Shown here piece by piece: positions 27,674-35,639 of a DNA stretch of 64,000 bases (positions are counted from its first letter, which is position 1; each line of letters starts with the position of its first letter). Origin of the DNA: JAGQWW01 sp041392845. Its GTDB lineage: Bacteria > Bacteroidota > Bacteroidia > Chitinophagales > Saprospiraceae. A program made the translations under genes and the position numbers. The DNA is taken from NCBI GenBank assembly GCA_041392845.1, contig JAWKLG010000030.1:1-64000 (forward strand), given 5' to 3'. The notes under the pieces were generated by a model, which saw only the letters and a list, made by a program, of their open reading frames with translations, was not told where the DNA came from and did not search any database.

Positions 27674-28333
27674 ATGGCTGAACGCGAAATAAATGGAAAT
27701 GATTTATCCCTTGAACTGGAAAGGAAATTCCCGTATTTCCCTCCTGAATTAAGGGAAGATATGATGCAATACGGTATGTTAGCCCAGCTTGAAGCTGGCA
27801 AGGAAATCTTAAAAGAAGGCCAATTTGTAAAGGTGCTTCCATTGGTGTTGGAAGGCAGTTTAAGGGTTTTTCTAAAAAATGAAAACAAGGAACTGCTACT
27901 GTATTTCATCGAACCCAGGGAAAGTTGTGTCATGTCCTTTTCCAGTATCCTAAGTTCCAGTCCATCTAAAATTTTTGCTGAAACAGAGACAGATTGTAAA
28001 GTTGTCTTGCTTCCGATTGGAAAAATTAAATCCTGGACTGAAACTTATCCCGCTTTCAACCTGCTTTTTCTCAAACATTACCAACATCGGTATGAAGATA
28101 TGCTAACTACCATTAATCAGGTCATGTTTGAAAGTTTGGAAACCCGACTCATTGATTATTTGAAATTAAGGACCTCCAAAAACGGGAACTTGCCAATACA
28201 ATTGACCCATACTGAAATGGCCAAAGACCTGGGCACAAGTCGTGAAGTAATAACCCGTATGCTGAAAAAATTGGAAGTATCAGGCAGGATTGAAATAAGT
28301 GAAAAAGGCATAAAATTTAATAGTTCGATGTGA
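27674..28333 (+). CDS. Crp/Fnr family transcription regulator
   Basis: A 219-residue regulator: an N-terminal cyclic-nucleotide-binding-like beta-barrel (GKEILKEGQFVKVLPLVLEGSLRVFL), a dimer helix and a C-terminal Crp-type winged helix (THTEMAKDLGTSREVITRMLKKLE). No N-terminal cysteine cluster like that of Fnr is present, so it is not an obvious iron-sulfur oxygen sensor. It is followed by a DUF2892 gene; the 69-base gap holds a GTGAC/GTCAC palindrome overlapping its own stop codon, a plausible binding site for this protein. Confidence 0.9.
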   Translation: MAEREINGNDLSLELERKFPYFPPELREDMMQYGMLAQLEAGKEILKEGQFVKVLPLVLEGSLRVFLKNENKELLLYFIEPRESCVMSFSSILSSSPSKIFAETETDCKVVLLPIGKIKSWTETYPAFNLLFLKHYQHRYEDMLTTINQVMFESLETRLIDYLKLRTSKNGNLPIQLTHTEMAKDLGTSREVITRMLKKLEVSGRIEISEKGIKFNSSM

Positions 28334-28343
28334 CTCAGGTCAC
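28330..28343. promoter_or_regulatory. Candidate Crp/Fnr operator GTGAC-N4-GTCAC
   Basis: Perfect 5-base arms GTGAC and GTCAC separated by TCAG. It overlaps the last codon and the stop of the Crp/Fnr gene. If transcription starts about 7 bases after the TAATTTTG box, its centre is near -44, close to the -41.5 position of class II Crp/Fnr activation. Confidence 0.45.
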
Positions 28344-28366
28344 CACTCTCAGGCCCTGCTTCTTCT

Positions 28367-28374
28367 TAATTTTG
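28367..28374 (+). promoter_or_regulatory. Bacteroidota -7 box TAATTTTG before DUF2892 gene
   Basis: TAATTTTG matches TAnnTTTG. No TTG is found at the -33 distance, which would fit a promoter that needs an activator such as the upstream Crp/Fnr protein. It lies 28 bases before the ATG at 28403. Confidence 0.5.
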
Positions 28375-28402
28375 GTGTATCATTCATCAAAATCATATTA
28401 TC

Positions 28403-28603
28403 ATGAAAAAGAACATGGGCTCCACCGACAAAATCATCAGATTCATCATAGCAGCAATCCTGATTGCACTCTATTTCACCGGAACTATTAGTGGTACCTT
28501 GGGAATTGTTGCTCTCGTTTTCTCCTCAATATTGGTATTTACCAGCCTCATCAGCTTCTGTCCTTTGTATGCACCTTTCGGAATTAAAACATGCAAAAAT
28601 TAG
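28403..28603 (+). CDS. DUF2892 (YgaP-like) inner membrane protein
   Basis: A 66-residue protein with MKKNMGSTDKIIRFIIAAIL, two membrane helices and the closing SFCPLYAPFGIKTCKN. This is the DUF2892 pattern, found alone or fused to rhodanese domains as in YgaP. The function is poorly known; association with Crp/Fnr regulators is common. Two cysteines in the last 15 residues could be redox active. Its TAG stop (28601-28603) is inside the first unit of the heptamer array. Confidence 0.85.
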   Translation: MKKNMGSTDKIIRFIIAAILIALYFTGTISGTLGIVALVFSSILVFTSLISFCPLYAPFGIKTCKN

Positions 28604-28669
28604 CTATTGGCTATTGGCTATTGGCTGTTGGCTATTGGCCGTTGGCCTTTTGCCATTGGCCTTTGGCTA
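28600..28669 (+). repeat. Heptamer array TTGGCTN, 10 units
   Basis: Ten units in exact register, TTAGCTA, TTGGCTA, TTGGCTA, TTGGCTG, TTGGCTA, TTGGCCG, TTGGCCT, TTTGCCA, TTGGCCT, TTGGCTA. The first unit contains the stop codon of the DUF2892 gene. It pairs with the inverted array at 28765-28834. Confidence 0.9.
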
Positions 28670-28672
28670 TTT

Positions 28673-28708
28673 AAAAAGAGGAATTGCTGACAGCAATTCC
28701 TCTTTTTT
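28673..28708. terminator. Strong hairpin terminator between convergent genes
   Basis: Perfect 17-base arms (AAAAAGAGGAATTGCTG at 28673-28689 and its complement 28691-28708) with A and T tracts on both sides, so it can act in both directions. Two further short hairpins follow, GATCGGGTCT/AGACCCGA (28709-28729) and TTGGCCT/AGGCCAA (28744-28759). Confidence 0.85.
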
Positions 28709-28764
28709 GATCGGGTCTTTAGACCCGAATCAAATGTACCTAATTGGCCTTCAGGCCAAACAAA

Positions 28765-28834
28765 ATGCCAATAGCCAACGGCCAAAAGCCAATGGCCAAC
28801 AGCCAATGGCCAACAGCCAACGGCTAAAAGCCAT
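28765..28834 (-). repeat. Inverted heptamer array (TTGGCTN on minus strand), 10 units
   Basis: Ten 7-base units: on the plus strand ATGCCAA, TAGCCAA, CGGCCAA, AAGCCAA, TGGCCAA, CAGCCAA, TGGCCAA, CAGCCAA, CGGCTAA, AAGCCAT. The TAG stop of the redoxin gene (28824-28826) is inside the unit CGGCTAA, and the last unit lies inside its coding sequence. Confidence 0.9.
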
Positions 28835-29888
28835 TTACCGAATCATTCAAGTCGCCATACTTAACTCCTACAAGATTCAGGTTTTGCAAATTGCTTTGGC
28901 TGGTGAAGGCTCTGCCTCGGGCACTTGAGGGATTAGCATAAAATCTTGCCAAGGTAAATGATGAATCCAGGAATTGCCAGGGACTGGTTTTTCCGGGGAT
29001 GTCATAAGCAACGCGTGCCAAGAGCTTGGTTGCCAATACCTGATCGAGCGAAGATACAGAGTTGCTGCTGTTTAGGTCCGCACAATAGTGCAAAAAAGGA
29101 TTGTCAAAAGTATCTACAAAAAGGAAATGCTTGCGCATCATGAGAATATCGATAACGGAAACTCCTTCGTTGAAATCGCCATCCTTTTCTGCTATAATGG
29201 CATATTCCACACCTTCAGCAATCGTATGATTTAAGGTGTAAGATCCATTTTGATCAGTCATTGCAAAATTGGAAGGAAATCCCTGAACATATACTTTAAC
29301 TCCGGGAATAGGACGGCCTTTCATGGTAAAAACACTTCCGCTAATTGGGACACTTAAATCTGGTTTTTCAGCTCCGGTTGCCAGGATAGCTGCATCCAGG
29401 GCATCAATGGTTCCGGCATTTCCATTTCCTCTTACTCCGTAATTTACGGTCTTGTCGGGTGCAATAACCACAAAGGTCGGAGTACCGATATAAAATCCAA
29501 ATGTGCCGTTTCTATAGGGAATGGTAGCCATGGGGCCACCTCCATCATTGCTAACTGCAGGATGCGTTAAACCATGCTGAGCCTCATACGCTTGTACCAT
29601 GGCATCGGTGTCGGTGCTTCGTACAGTAAGTGAAATAAATTCCACATCATTATTGCCTGAGCCCCAGGATTCATATAGGCTCTGTACCAAAGGTGCGATA
29701 CTATTACAAGGCGGACAATTAACAAAAAACAATTCAATAACTACTGTTTTGCCCTGGTCGAGGTAATCTTCATGCAGTCGATGTACATTTCCATGAGCAT
29801 CGGTCACATTGAAGTTAGGAGCAAGCTGTCCAAAGCTTAGCGAGAAAAAGGCAAAAAATAATCCAACAAGACAGGCAACTTTTTTCAT
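28824..29888 (-). CDS. Exported redoxin-domain protein
   Basis: A 354-residue protein from the ATG at 29888 (MKKVACLVGLFFAFFSLSFG signal peptide, SpI). Residues 21-170 form a thioredoxin-like domain with the active-site C58-P-P-C61 (FFVNCPPCN), as in TlpA/AhpC-like proteins. Next comes a carboxypeptidase-regulatory-like Ig fold (SGSVFTMKGRPIPGVKVYVQG), then a dockerin-like segment (GVSVIDILMMRKHFL, HYCADLNSSNSVSSLDQVL). No T9SS C-terminal signal is visible. Probable role: periplasmic or surface thiol redox work. The C terminus NGF-stop is formed by the heptamer array, so the original end may have been different. Confidence 0.82.
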   Translation of the reverse strand: MKKVACLVGLFFAFFSLSFGQLAPNFNVTDAHGNVHRLHEDYLDQGKTVVIELFFVNCPPCNSIAPLVQSLYESWGSGNNDVEFISLTVRSTDTDAMVQAYEAQHGLTHPAVSNDGGGPMATIPYRNGTFGFYIGTPTFVVIAPDKTVNYGVRGNGNAGTIDALDAAILATGAEKPDLSVPISGSVFTMKGRPIPGVKVYVQGFPSNFAMTDQNGSYTLNHTIAEGVEYAIIAEKDGDFNEGVSVIDILMMRKHFLFVDTFDNPFLHYCADLNSSNSVSSLDQVLATKLLARVAYDIPGKTSPWQFLDSSFTLARFYANPSSARGRAFTSQSNLQNLNLVGVKYGDLNDSVNGF

Positions 29889-30058
29889 CTCAGATAATTT
29901 ACTTTGCATTAAAATGATCTTCCGATCCAAGTCGGAGTTTATTTTACATTCTGAAATGCGCTAGTGTCAATACATAGTTGTGAGGGATATCCAAATCGGA
30001 ATCCAATCATGGTGTGCTGTCGGGAAGAAATGGTGTTGCATAGCCTTAATCAAAAACC

Positions 30059-30775
30059 ATGCAAAAAGTAATTTATCGGGATTTGGGAGAGATGGACTAT
30101 CAGGAAGCATGGGATTACCAGACTGATCTGTTTAAAAAATCCATCGATCGAAAGTTACAAAATCGTAAGCAAAAAGAAAAGGGGGAAGCCATAGAACCTA
30201 TCCAACATTTTCTACTTTTTTGCGAACATCCCCATGTATATACGCTTGGAAAAAGCGGAAGCGTCGACCACTTGTTGTTAAATGAATCTGAAATGGAGCA
30301 AAAAGGGGTCACTTTTTATAAGATAAACAGAGGTGGAGACATCACCTACCACGGCCCCGGACAAATTACCGGCTATCCCATTTTTGACCTGGATGAGTTT
30401 TTTACGGATGTACATAAATATGTGCGTTTTTTAGAAGAAGCCATCATCAGGACTTTGGATCATTATGGAATTGCAGGTGAAAGAGACCAGGGTTATACAG
30501 GAGTTTGGTTGCCTGAAACTGAAAATAAACCCAGAAGGAAAATTTGTGCCATTGGGGTTCATATGAGCCGCTGGGTAACCATGCATGGATTTGCATTCAA
30601 TGTAAATACGGACCTTAATTATTTTAAAAATATTGTACCCTGTGGAATAGATGAGCCGGGTCGTGACGTTACCTCTCTCCAAGCTGAATTAGGCAGGATT
30701 GTTGATATGGCTGAAGTAAAGCAAATCCTGAAAAAGAGCTTTTCAGAAGTTTTTGAGTTTGAATTTGAAGTGTAG
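30059..30775 (+). CDS. lipB: Octanoyltransferase LipB
   Basis: A 238-residue enzyme of normal length. Motifs: RGGDITYHGPGQITGYPIFDL around residues 88-108, the GVW-x(11)-KICAIGVHMSRWVTMHGFAFN region with the catalytic lysine and PCGIDEPGRDVTSLQAELG with the catalytic cysteine. It moves the octanoyl group from octanoyl-ACP to lipoyl domains, the first step of lipoate synthesis. The next gene starts 5 bases after its stop, so they are co-transcribed. lipA is not in the window. Confidence 0.95.
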   Translation: MQKVIYRDLGEMDYQEAWDYQTDLFKKSIDRKLQNRKQKEKGEAIEPIQHFLLFCEHPHVYTLGKSGSVDHLLLNESEMEQKGVTFYKINRGGDITYHGPGQITGYPIFDLDEFFTDVHKYVRFLEEAIIRTLDHYGIAGERDQGYTGVWLPETENKPRRKICAIGVHMSRWVTMHGFAFNVNTDLNYFKNIVPCGIDEPGRDVTSLQAELGRIVDMAEVKQILKKSFSEVFEFEFEV

Positions 30776-30780
30776 AAGAT

Positions 30781-31188
30781 ATGAAAAAGGATATTCCATT
30801 CCATAAGGTTGAAGATTTGGCAATGGTGATTGCTCCAAGAGAAAAAGAGTTCGAAGAAGATGAACTTTGGGACGTTTTTTTAATCAATTTCAAAGAAGAG
30901 GCTATCAAGGATGTTTTGATCCATTCCAAAGGATATGGCGAAATAGAAGGGGAGGATAGGAAAACTTCCCAATTCAGGTTTTATTTTGAAAAAATTGAAG
31001 CCAATTCAGCTACTACCGTAGAACAAATTCAGCCCAAGGTTTTTGAAATGACCAATGAATACTGGATTAGTTTCCGACACGATGGCTATATGTATGACAA
31101 AAAATACATTTTCGTCAAAGGAAGCATAGATCCACAACACTTTACTTCTATACCCCTTTTGAATAAAAAAGGAGTAATGATAAAATAA
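30781..31188 (+). CDS. Conserved-looking protein of unknown function, 135 aa
   Basis: A soluble acidic protein with no signal peptide and no membrane segment. Visible blocks are KVEDLAMVIAPREKEFEEDELWDVFLIN, VLIHSKGYGEIEGEDRKTSQFRFYFE and EYWISFRHDGYMYDKKYIFV. The beta-rich pattern and the tight coupling to lipB (5-base gap) suggest a conserved cytoplasmic protein, but I do not recognise the family. The stop is at 31186-31188, 58 bases before the chosen start of the thioesterase. Confidence 0.75.
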   Translation: MKKDIPFHKVEDLAMVIAPREKEFEEDELWDVFLINFKEEAIKDVLIHSKGYGEIEGEDRKTSQFRFYFEKIEANSATTVEQIQPKVFEMTNEYWISFRHDGYMYDKKYIFVKGSIDPQHFTSIPLLNKKGVMIK

Positions 31189-31214
31189 ATTGAACCTGGT
31201 TTGCCAACAAAATT

Positions 31215-31222
31215 TAATTTTG
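31215..31222 (+). promoter_or_regulatory. Bacteroidota -7 box TAATTTTG before thioesterase
   Basis: TAATTTTG with TTG candidates about 13 and 22 bases upstream. A start of transcription near 31229 argues against the TTG start at 31190 and for the ATGs at 31247 or 31274. Confidence 0.5.
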
Positions 31223-31246
31223 TGGCGGAACTTTAGCCAGGGTGAG

Positions 31247-31798
31247 ATGTTACCCTATAAACCAAATCCTTATATGCGTCCTAAAAAAGTTAGTGATTCT
31301 CAGACCATTATGACAGAAATGGTCATGCCCAACGATACCAATCCAATGGGCAATTTAATGGGTGGTAACCTGATGCGATGGATGGACATCGTAGCAAGTA
31401 TTGCTGCCGGAAAACATACTGAAAAACATGTGGTTACTGCTTCGGTAGACCATGTTTCTTTTTCCAAACCTATTTTATTGGGTGAGGTGGTCACTTTGAA
31501 AGCAACTGCAACCAGAGCTTTCAAAACTTCGGTTGAAATTTACGTGGAAGTATTCGCCAACGACATCAAAGGATTGAATCCTCGTCGTTGCAATCATGCC
31601 TATTTTACCTTTGTAGGATTGGATGACGATAAATTCAAACCGGTTGAAATTCCTGCTGTGCTTCCATTAACTGATGAAGAGGAAAGACTGTTTGAGTCTG
31701 CTGCGAGAAGAAGAGAAGTAAGACTCATCCTCAGCGGAAGAATGAAACCACAGGATGCGACAGACCTTAAGTCTATGTTTGCAACCCTTGAAAAATAA
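31247..31798 (+). CDS. Acyl-CoA thioesterase (hotdog fold)
   Basis: A 183-residue protein from ATG 31247; an ATG at 31274 (MRPKKVSDSQ) is equally possible, and the longer TTG reading from 31190 is rejected because of the promoter box inside it. The hotdog domain is clear: MVMPNDTNPMGNLMGGNLMRWMDIVASIAAGKH contains the active-site asparagine/aspartate pair of the YciA/BACH type, followed by TASVDHVSFSKPILLGEVV. It hydrolyses acyl-CoA thioesters in the cytoplasm; chain-length preference is unknown. Confidence 0.88.
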   Translation: MLPYKPNPYMRPKKVSDSQTIMTEMVMPNDTNPMGNLMGGNLMRWMDIVASIAAGKHTEKHVVTASVDHVSFSKPILLGEVVTLKATATRAFKTSVEIYVEVFANDIKGLNPRRCNHAYFTFVGLDDDKFKPVEIPAVLPLTDEEERLFESAARRREVRLILSGRMKPQDATDLKSMFATLEK

Positions 31799-31828
31799 TT
31801 TCTTTTAAAAAGAATATACTTAGAAAAG

Positions 31829-31899
31829 AAACTGCCTTTTCACTGCGTTGAATGGAAATCATCTTCCAAAATTCAACCCATGTGTAAAGGCAGTTTTCT
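31829..31899. other. Long imperfect inverted repeat over a start codon
   Basis: Left arm 31829-31855 (GAAACTGCCTTTTCAC, GTTGAATGG) and right arm 31870-31899 (ATTCAACCCATGTG, AAAGGCAGTTTTC) pair over about 25 bases with a loop of about 14. The right arm contains the ATG at 31880. It could end the thioesterase transcript or hide the next start codon. Confidence 0.6.
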
Positions 31900-32684
31900 C
31901 TTGTTAAGCAGCATCTTTTTTATTTCCTCAGGTCCTATTCTTTTTGCCCAAAGCGATTCCATTCCCAATTTTGGCGGAGACTTGACGCCAATGTCCAGCC
32001 AAATTGCTGTAAATGATCAAACCCTCATCAACATCCTAATGCCTATAATGCCAGGATTGGGAGCCACCGGGAAAACATTGATCGAAGAGCAATCCGTAAA
32101 ACCTTACATGATGCCGCCAAGGCAGGTCGGTCCAAACGGAGTTCCAACAGCCTACCTGCTGGCCAGTCTTTTGGAATTTTACGTCAACTTTGATCAGAAT
32201 TTCAAAGACAATCTTAGTCCTGATTATATTTCGTTGAATAATAAAAGCGGTGCTTTGGAAGATGCCTTCCTGTTTTTAGCAAATACCGGAACCGTCTCCG
32301 CAGCGATAATGCCCTACAACTCTCCCAGCATTTCTTCTGCTGTATTTGCTACGCGTAAGTATAAAATCAAGCACTTTCTGCACATCTTTGGAAGCATCAG
32401 CAAACCAAGGCAAAAGATTTTTGAGGTTAGAAAAGCTTTAACCCGTGGCAATCCGGTTTTTGTCAACCTTTCTGTAGACAATATTTTTGTCAATGCCCGT
32501 GGAAAAAAAGTATGGGAACCCGAAGATCAAAATGTTGGAATGGATATTCCAGTATTGGTAGTTGGTTTCGATCAGGAAAATGAAATGTTTGAAATTCTGC
32601 CTGGGGTAGGGATTGGGTACCAATGGCTACATTTATGTTCCTTATGAAACCTTTTCTTTGAGAGCAAAGATGGATATGTCATAG
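31880..32684 (+). pseudogene. Degenerate papain-like (C1) protein gene, frameshifted at 3' end
   Basis: The intact ORF (31880-32647) has a signal peptide and 255 residues. QVGPNGVPTAYLLASLLEF fits the papain active-site block QxGxxGxCxAF/Y but has Pro where Cys is expected; DIPVLVVGFDQENEMFEIL fits HAVLVVGYD with the catalytic His replaced. The end is out of frame: shifting by one base gives W-G-R-D-W, and a second shift gives TNGYIYVPYETF, the normal papain-like ending WGxxWGxxGYxxxPY, with a stop at 32682-32684. So the protein lost its catalytic residues and then its C terminus, apparently by two one-base deletions near 32600-32620. Confidence 0.6.
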
Positions 32685-32702
32685 TTCCAATTCTATGACA
32701 GA

Positions 32703-32883
32703 TTGAATAAATTTCTGATTATCTGAAGGTTACGCTATTCGCTTTTCGACGTTCGCTTTTCGTTTGTTAAAGGCCTTGTAAGCCGTAAATCGTAAACCGT
32801 AAATTCTACAAATATTAGGTTAAAGCTCCTTCGATCTGTTTTTACACTTGTAATAGGGGGATTCCAATCTAGTTCCGAAAACT
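32703..32883. repeat. Dispersed repeat copy 1 with composite heptamer arrays
   Basis: TTCG at 32738, 32745, 32752, 32759 (plus TACG at 32731), then CGTAAA at 32784, 32791, 32798 (plus TGTAAGC at 32777). Flanks (upstream CTGATTATCTGAAGGTTACG; downstream TCTACAAATATTAGGTTAAA) are shared with 58951-59120, so the whole 170-180 bases is one repeat. Confidence 0.85.
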
Positions 32884-32889
32884 AACTTT

Positions 32890-33565
32890 TTAAAATATCA
32901 CCCAATTTAATTTCTTTTTCTGGAGTCGGGCAAGGACTTTCATAAACAATTGAGCGGTTATAAAAGCATCTCCTGCGGCCGTATGGCGATCGTGCAAAGG
33001 GATATTATAGCGTTTACAAATTTCATCTAATGAAAATTCGCCTGGATTGGGAATGTGGTAACCTATGTTTTTCAAGCCTTTGAGTAAGATTGGCAGTATC
33101 AATAGTTTTATTCAATAATTTAAGTCCATAATATTTCTTCAAAGCAAAATTGATAATCGCAATATCAAAAGCGATGTGATGCCCTACTAAAATTGAATTA
33201 CCAACATAATTGAAAAATCGTTCAAGAGCCAATTCTTCCTCAATTCCATTTTCAACTCTGGTTTTCCGAATTCCGTGAACAGCAAGTTCATTTTCCGTAC
33301 CGACTTCAGGTTGTTTGATGATAATTTCAAGGCTGTCTTGCAAGTCCAGTTGGAAATTTTTAACCGAAACAGCTCCTATCTGAATGATGTGGTCTTTTTT
33401 ATGATTCAATCCGCTGGTCTCTGTATCAAAGACTACAAACTTCACCTCCTCCAATGGAGTGGCTTTAGAAGGTACTGCCTTGAAAGATTGTTCGTAAACA
33501 GGCCACCAATCCGGAAGATTAACTTCCTGTTTCTTTTTGAAAATATTGGAAATGAAATTTGCCAT
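32890..33565 (-). pseudogene. DEDDh exonuclease gene (DnaQ-like) with a frameshift
   Basis: The first part, 33565 to about 33080, has FVVFDTETSG (Asp47, Glu49) and the Exo II block VGHHIAFDIAIINFAL. The frame then fails in an A5 run near 33080-33086; reading one base off gives NIGYHIPNPGEFSLDEICKRYNI and PLHDRHTAAGDAFITAQLF, the Exo III motif with its His and Asp, to a stop at 32890. With four A bases instead of five the product would be one protein of about 224 residues. It stands 8 bases after the DUF294 gene, its usual partner in acetate clusters. Real mutation or consensus error cannot be told here. Confidence 0.8.
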
Positions 33566-33572
33566 GGATCGC

Positions 33573-35507
33573 TTATCTCAGGTAAGCCAGTTGAAATCTT
33601 AAATTCAACAAACTTTGTAATTCATCAATAGGTTGAAAGCTGTTTCGAAGGTTAAGGCGTTCCATCTTATTCAATTCCGAAGGATTGAAAAATCGACCGG
33701 AATTCAAGTTTTTCAAACCCTGGAGTGCTCGATATCGCATCAGGGTTTCGTAGGCATCGGCGGCTTGAATATACAATTCTTTATTCTGTGGTTCTATTTC
33801 GGCCATTTTTTGGAATCGTCTTACTGTATTATTTACCTTGGAAACTCGATGCGAAAGAGTCAATACCCTTGCAGCGTCCGCAAGGGGCATCATCGCTCTG
33901 GCTTTGATATCGAATTCATTTTTATGTTCCCCACTTCTTTCCACTACAAAGTTTCTAAAGAAACTCAAGGGTGCAGGATTTTCCATTGCATTCTTTGCCA
34001 GGAAGGACAAAAAGATGGTTTGGCGATTTAAATACTCAAAAATACTTTCCGAAAGGGCATCGGAAAGTTCGATCTTCCCATAAATGGGTCGATAATCAAA
34101 AAATATGGTGCTATGCATCAAAGCCTTGGGCACCGGTTGGAATATCCATGCTTCAAAGGTTTCTTTCCATTCCTGAAGAGATAAACACCATTTAGGATTG
34201 GAAGCCATCATATCTGCAGGGCAGAATTTGAATCCGGCCTCATTTAAAATTCTGGTAACCCTTCCGGACAGCTCCAAATAGTAATCTTTTGTGCTTTTGT
34301 AATCCTTCTCTGGTACATCATCAAAAATAAGTGCATTGTCCTGATCGGTTCTCAATAATTGTTCTCGCCTGCCTTCCGAACCCAGGCCTAGCCAGCAGAA
34401 ATCAGCTTCCGGTTTTTTAAAACCTTCTCGTTCCATATCAGAAATGGACATCTCAATTGCCCGAACAATTATAGCATCATTTATTTCAGACATAATGGTC
34501 GAAATAAATAGGATGGAGACTTCTTGATAAATATATTTTTTTAATAATACTTCTGCCTTCTCTCTTAATCCGCGAATTTGTTCTCCAGAATTGCTTCTCT
34601 TAATTTCCCGAATCAAGATAGCCGGATTATTGGCCTGAATTACCAAAAGGTCATGTTCTGAAATCACTCCGGCAGCGGGTGTGTTGGCCGTGCCATCTTC
34701 AGTTATACATAAATGGTGAATTTTATGACGAATCATTAAGATTTGCACATCTGCTACTGTCATGTTTGGAGAAACGGTGACTACCGGGGAAGACATGATT
34801 TCTGAAACCGGGGTTTCCAATGGAACAATCCCGGTTGCGATTTTTTTTCTCAAATCCCGGTCGGTTATAATTCCCAATGGCTTTTTACTTTCATTGGTGA
34901 CGATTAAAGAACCAACCTCATTGTCCGTCATAATCAATGCAGCTTGCTGAACGGTAACATCTGGACCACAAGTAATAGGAGCCTTTTTGGTCTCAATAGA
35001 TTGAACCTCAAGCAAGGGGAAATTGCTGTCAACCAGTTGGTCATTGTGTAGGAAAAGTTTACCCTTAACCTGGCCATCATATTTGCTTCGTGCACTGGCT
35101 GCAAAAGTTCGCGCCAGATACATCATAATGCTGGGATTAACCTCAGCAAATTTTTCAAATCCACCTATATTGATGGCATAAACGATCGACTCTTCTTCTG
35201 CTTTGGCTGTGGTTGCATAGGGTTCCTCTGCAAGCAATGGTCGAATTCCAAAAACATCTCCCTCGTCACATTCATCCAGCAGAATCTGTTTTTCTCCTTC
35301 TTGTCGATAAAGGTGAATGGCTCCTTCCCGCACCATATATATGTACTGACCTGGTTCATCGCCCTGATTGAAAACTGTTTGTCCGGGAATAAAATACTTC
35401 ACTACCACTCTTTCTGCCAGCCATTTTAAATCCTTCTTATCAATAAGATTAAAAGGAGGATAATCCTTCATGAAATCCTTGATTCTTTGGGCTATGGTAT
35501 TTTCCAT
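33573..35507 (-). CDS. cNMP-binding/CBS/DUF294 nucleotidyltransferase-like signalling protein
   Basis: A 644-residue protein from ATG 35507 (MENTIAQRIKDFMKDYPPF). Domain order: cyclic-nucleotide-binding barrel (VFNQGDEPGQYIYMVREGAIHLY), two CBS motifs (around residues 165-295, with DNEVGSLIV and GIITDRDLRKK), then the DUF294 putative nucleotidyltransferase (GLGSEGRREQLLRTDQDNALIF) and its C-terminal helical domain. This is the standard build of the protein that accompanies a DnaQ-like exonuclease in acetate-uptake gene clusters of Proteobacteria and Bacteroidota. Nucleotide ligand and reaction are not known. Confidence 0.88.
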   Translation of the reverse strand: MENTIAQRIKDFMKDYPPFNLIDKKDLKWLAERVVVKYFIPGQTVFNQGDEPGQYIYMVREGAIHLYRQEGEKQILLDECDEGDVFGIRPLLAEEPYATTAKAEEESIVYAINIGGFEKFAEVNPSIMMYLARTFAASARSKYDGQVKGKLFLHNDQLVDSNFPLLEVQSIETKKAPITCGPDVTVQQAALIMTDNEVGSLIVTNESKKPLGIITDRDLRKKIATGIVPLETPVSEIMSSPVVTVSPNMTVADVQILMIRHKIHHLCITEDGTANTPAAGVISEHDLLVIQANNPAILIREIKRSNSGEQIRGLREKAEVLLKKYIYQEVSILFISTIMSEINDAIIVRAIEMSISDMEREGFKKPEADFCWLGLGSEGRREQLLRTDQDNALIFDDVPEKDYKSTKDYYLELSGRVTRILNEAGFKFCPADMMASNPKWCLSLQEWKETFEAWIFQPVPKALMHSTIFFDYRPIYGKIELSDALSESIFEYLNRQTIFLSFLAKNAMENPAPLSFFRNFVVERSGEHKNEFDIKARAMMPLADAARVLTLSHRVSKVNNTVRRFQKMAEIEPQNKELYIQAADAYETLMRYRALQGLKNLNSGRFFNPSELNKMERLNLRNSFQPIDELQSLLNLRFQLAYLR

Positions 35508-35639
35508 GATAAAAGTTTGAAGCAAAAATAAGATGGTAAATTATGCATTTTTAAAAAACCAGAAAGCCTAAGGAAGGTTATTTATTTAAGTATATAGATT
35601 TTTTTATTAACCTTTGCAGGAACCAAATGTTATGGCCCG

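Noticed and set aside
28464..28928. Plus-strand ORF across the mirrored arrays
   Set aside because: It overlaps DUF2892 in another frame and crosses terminators and repeats in both arms.
33060..33110. Programmed ribosomal frameshift in the exonuclease
   Set aside because: No slippery X-XXY-YYZ heptamer with a downstream structure is evident; an extra base in an A run is simpler.
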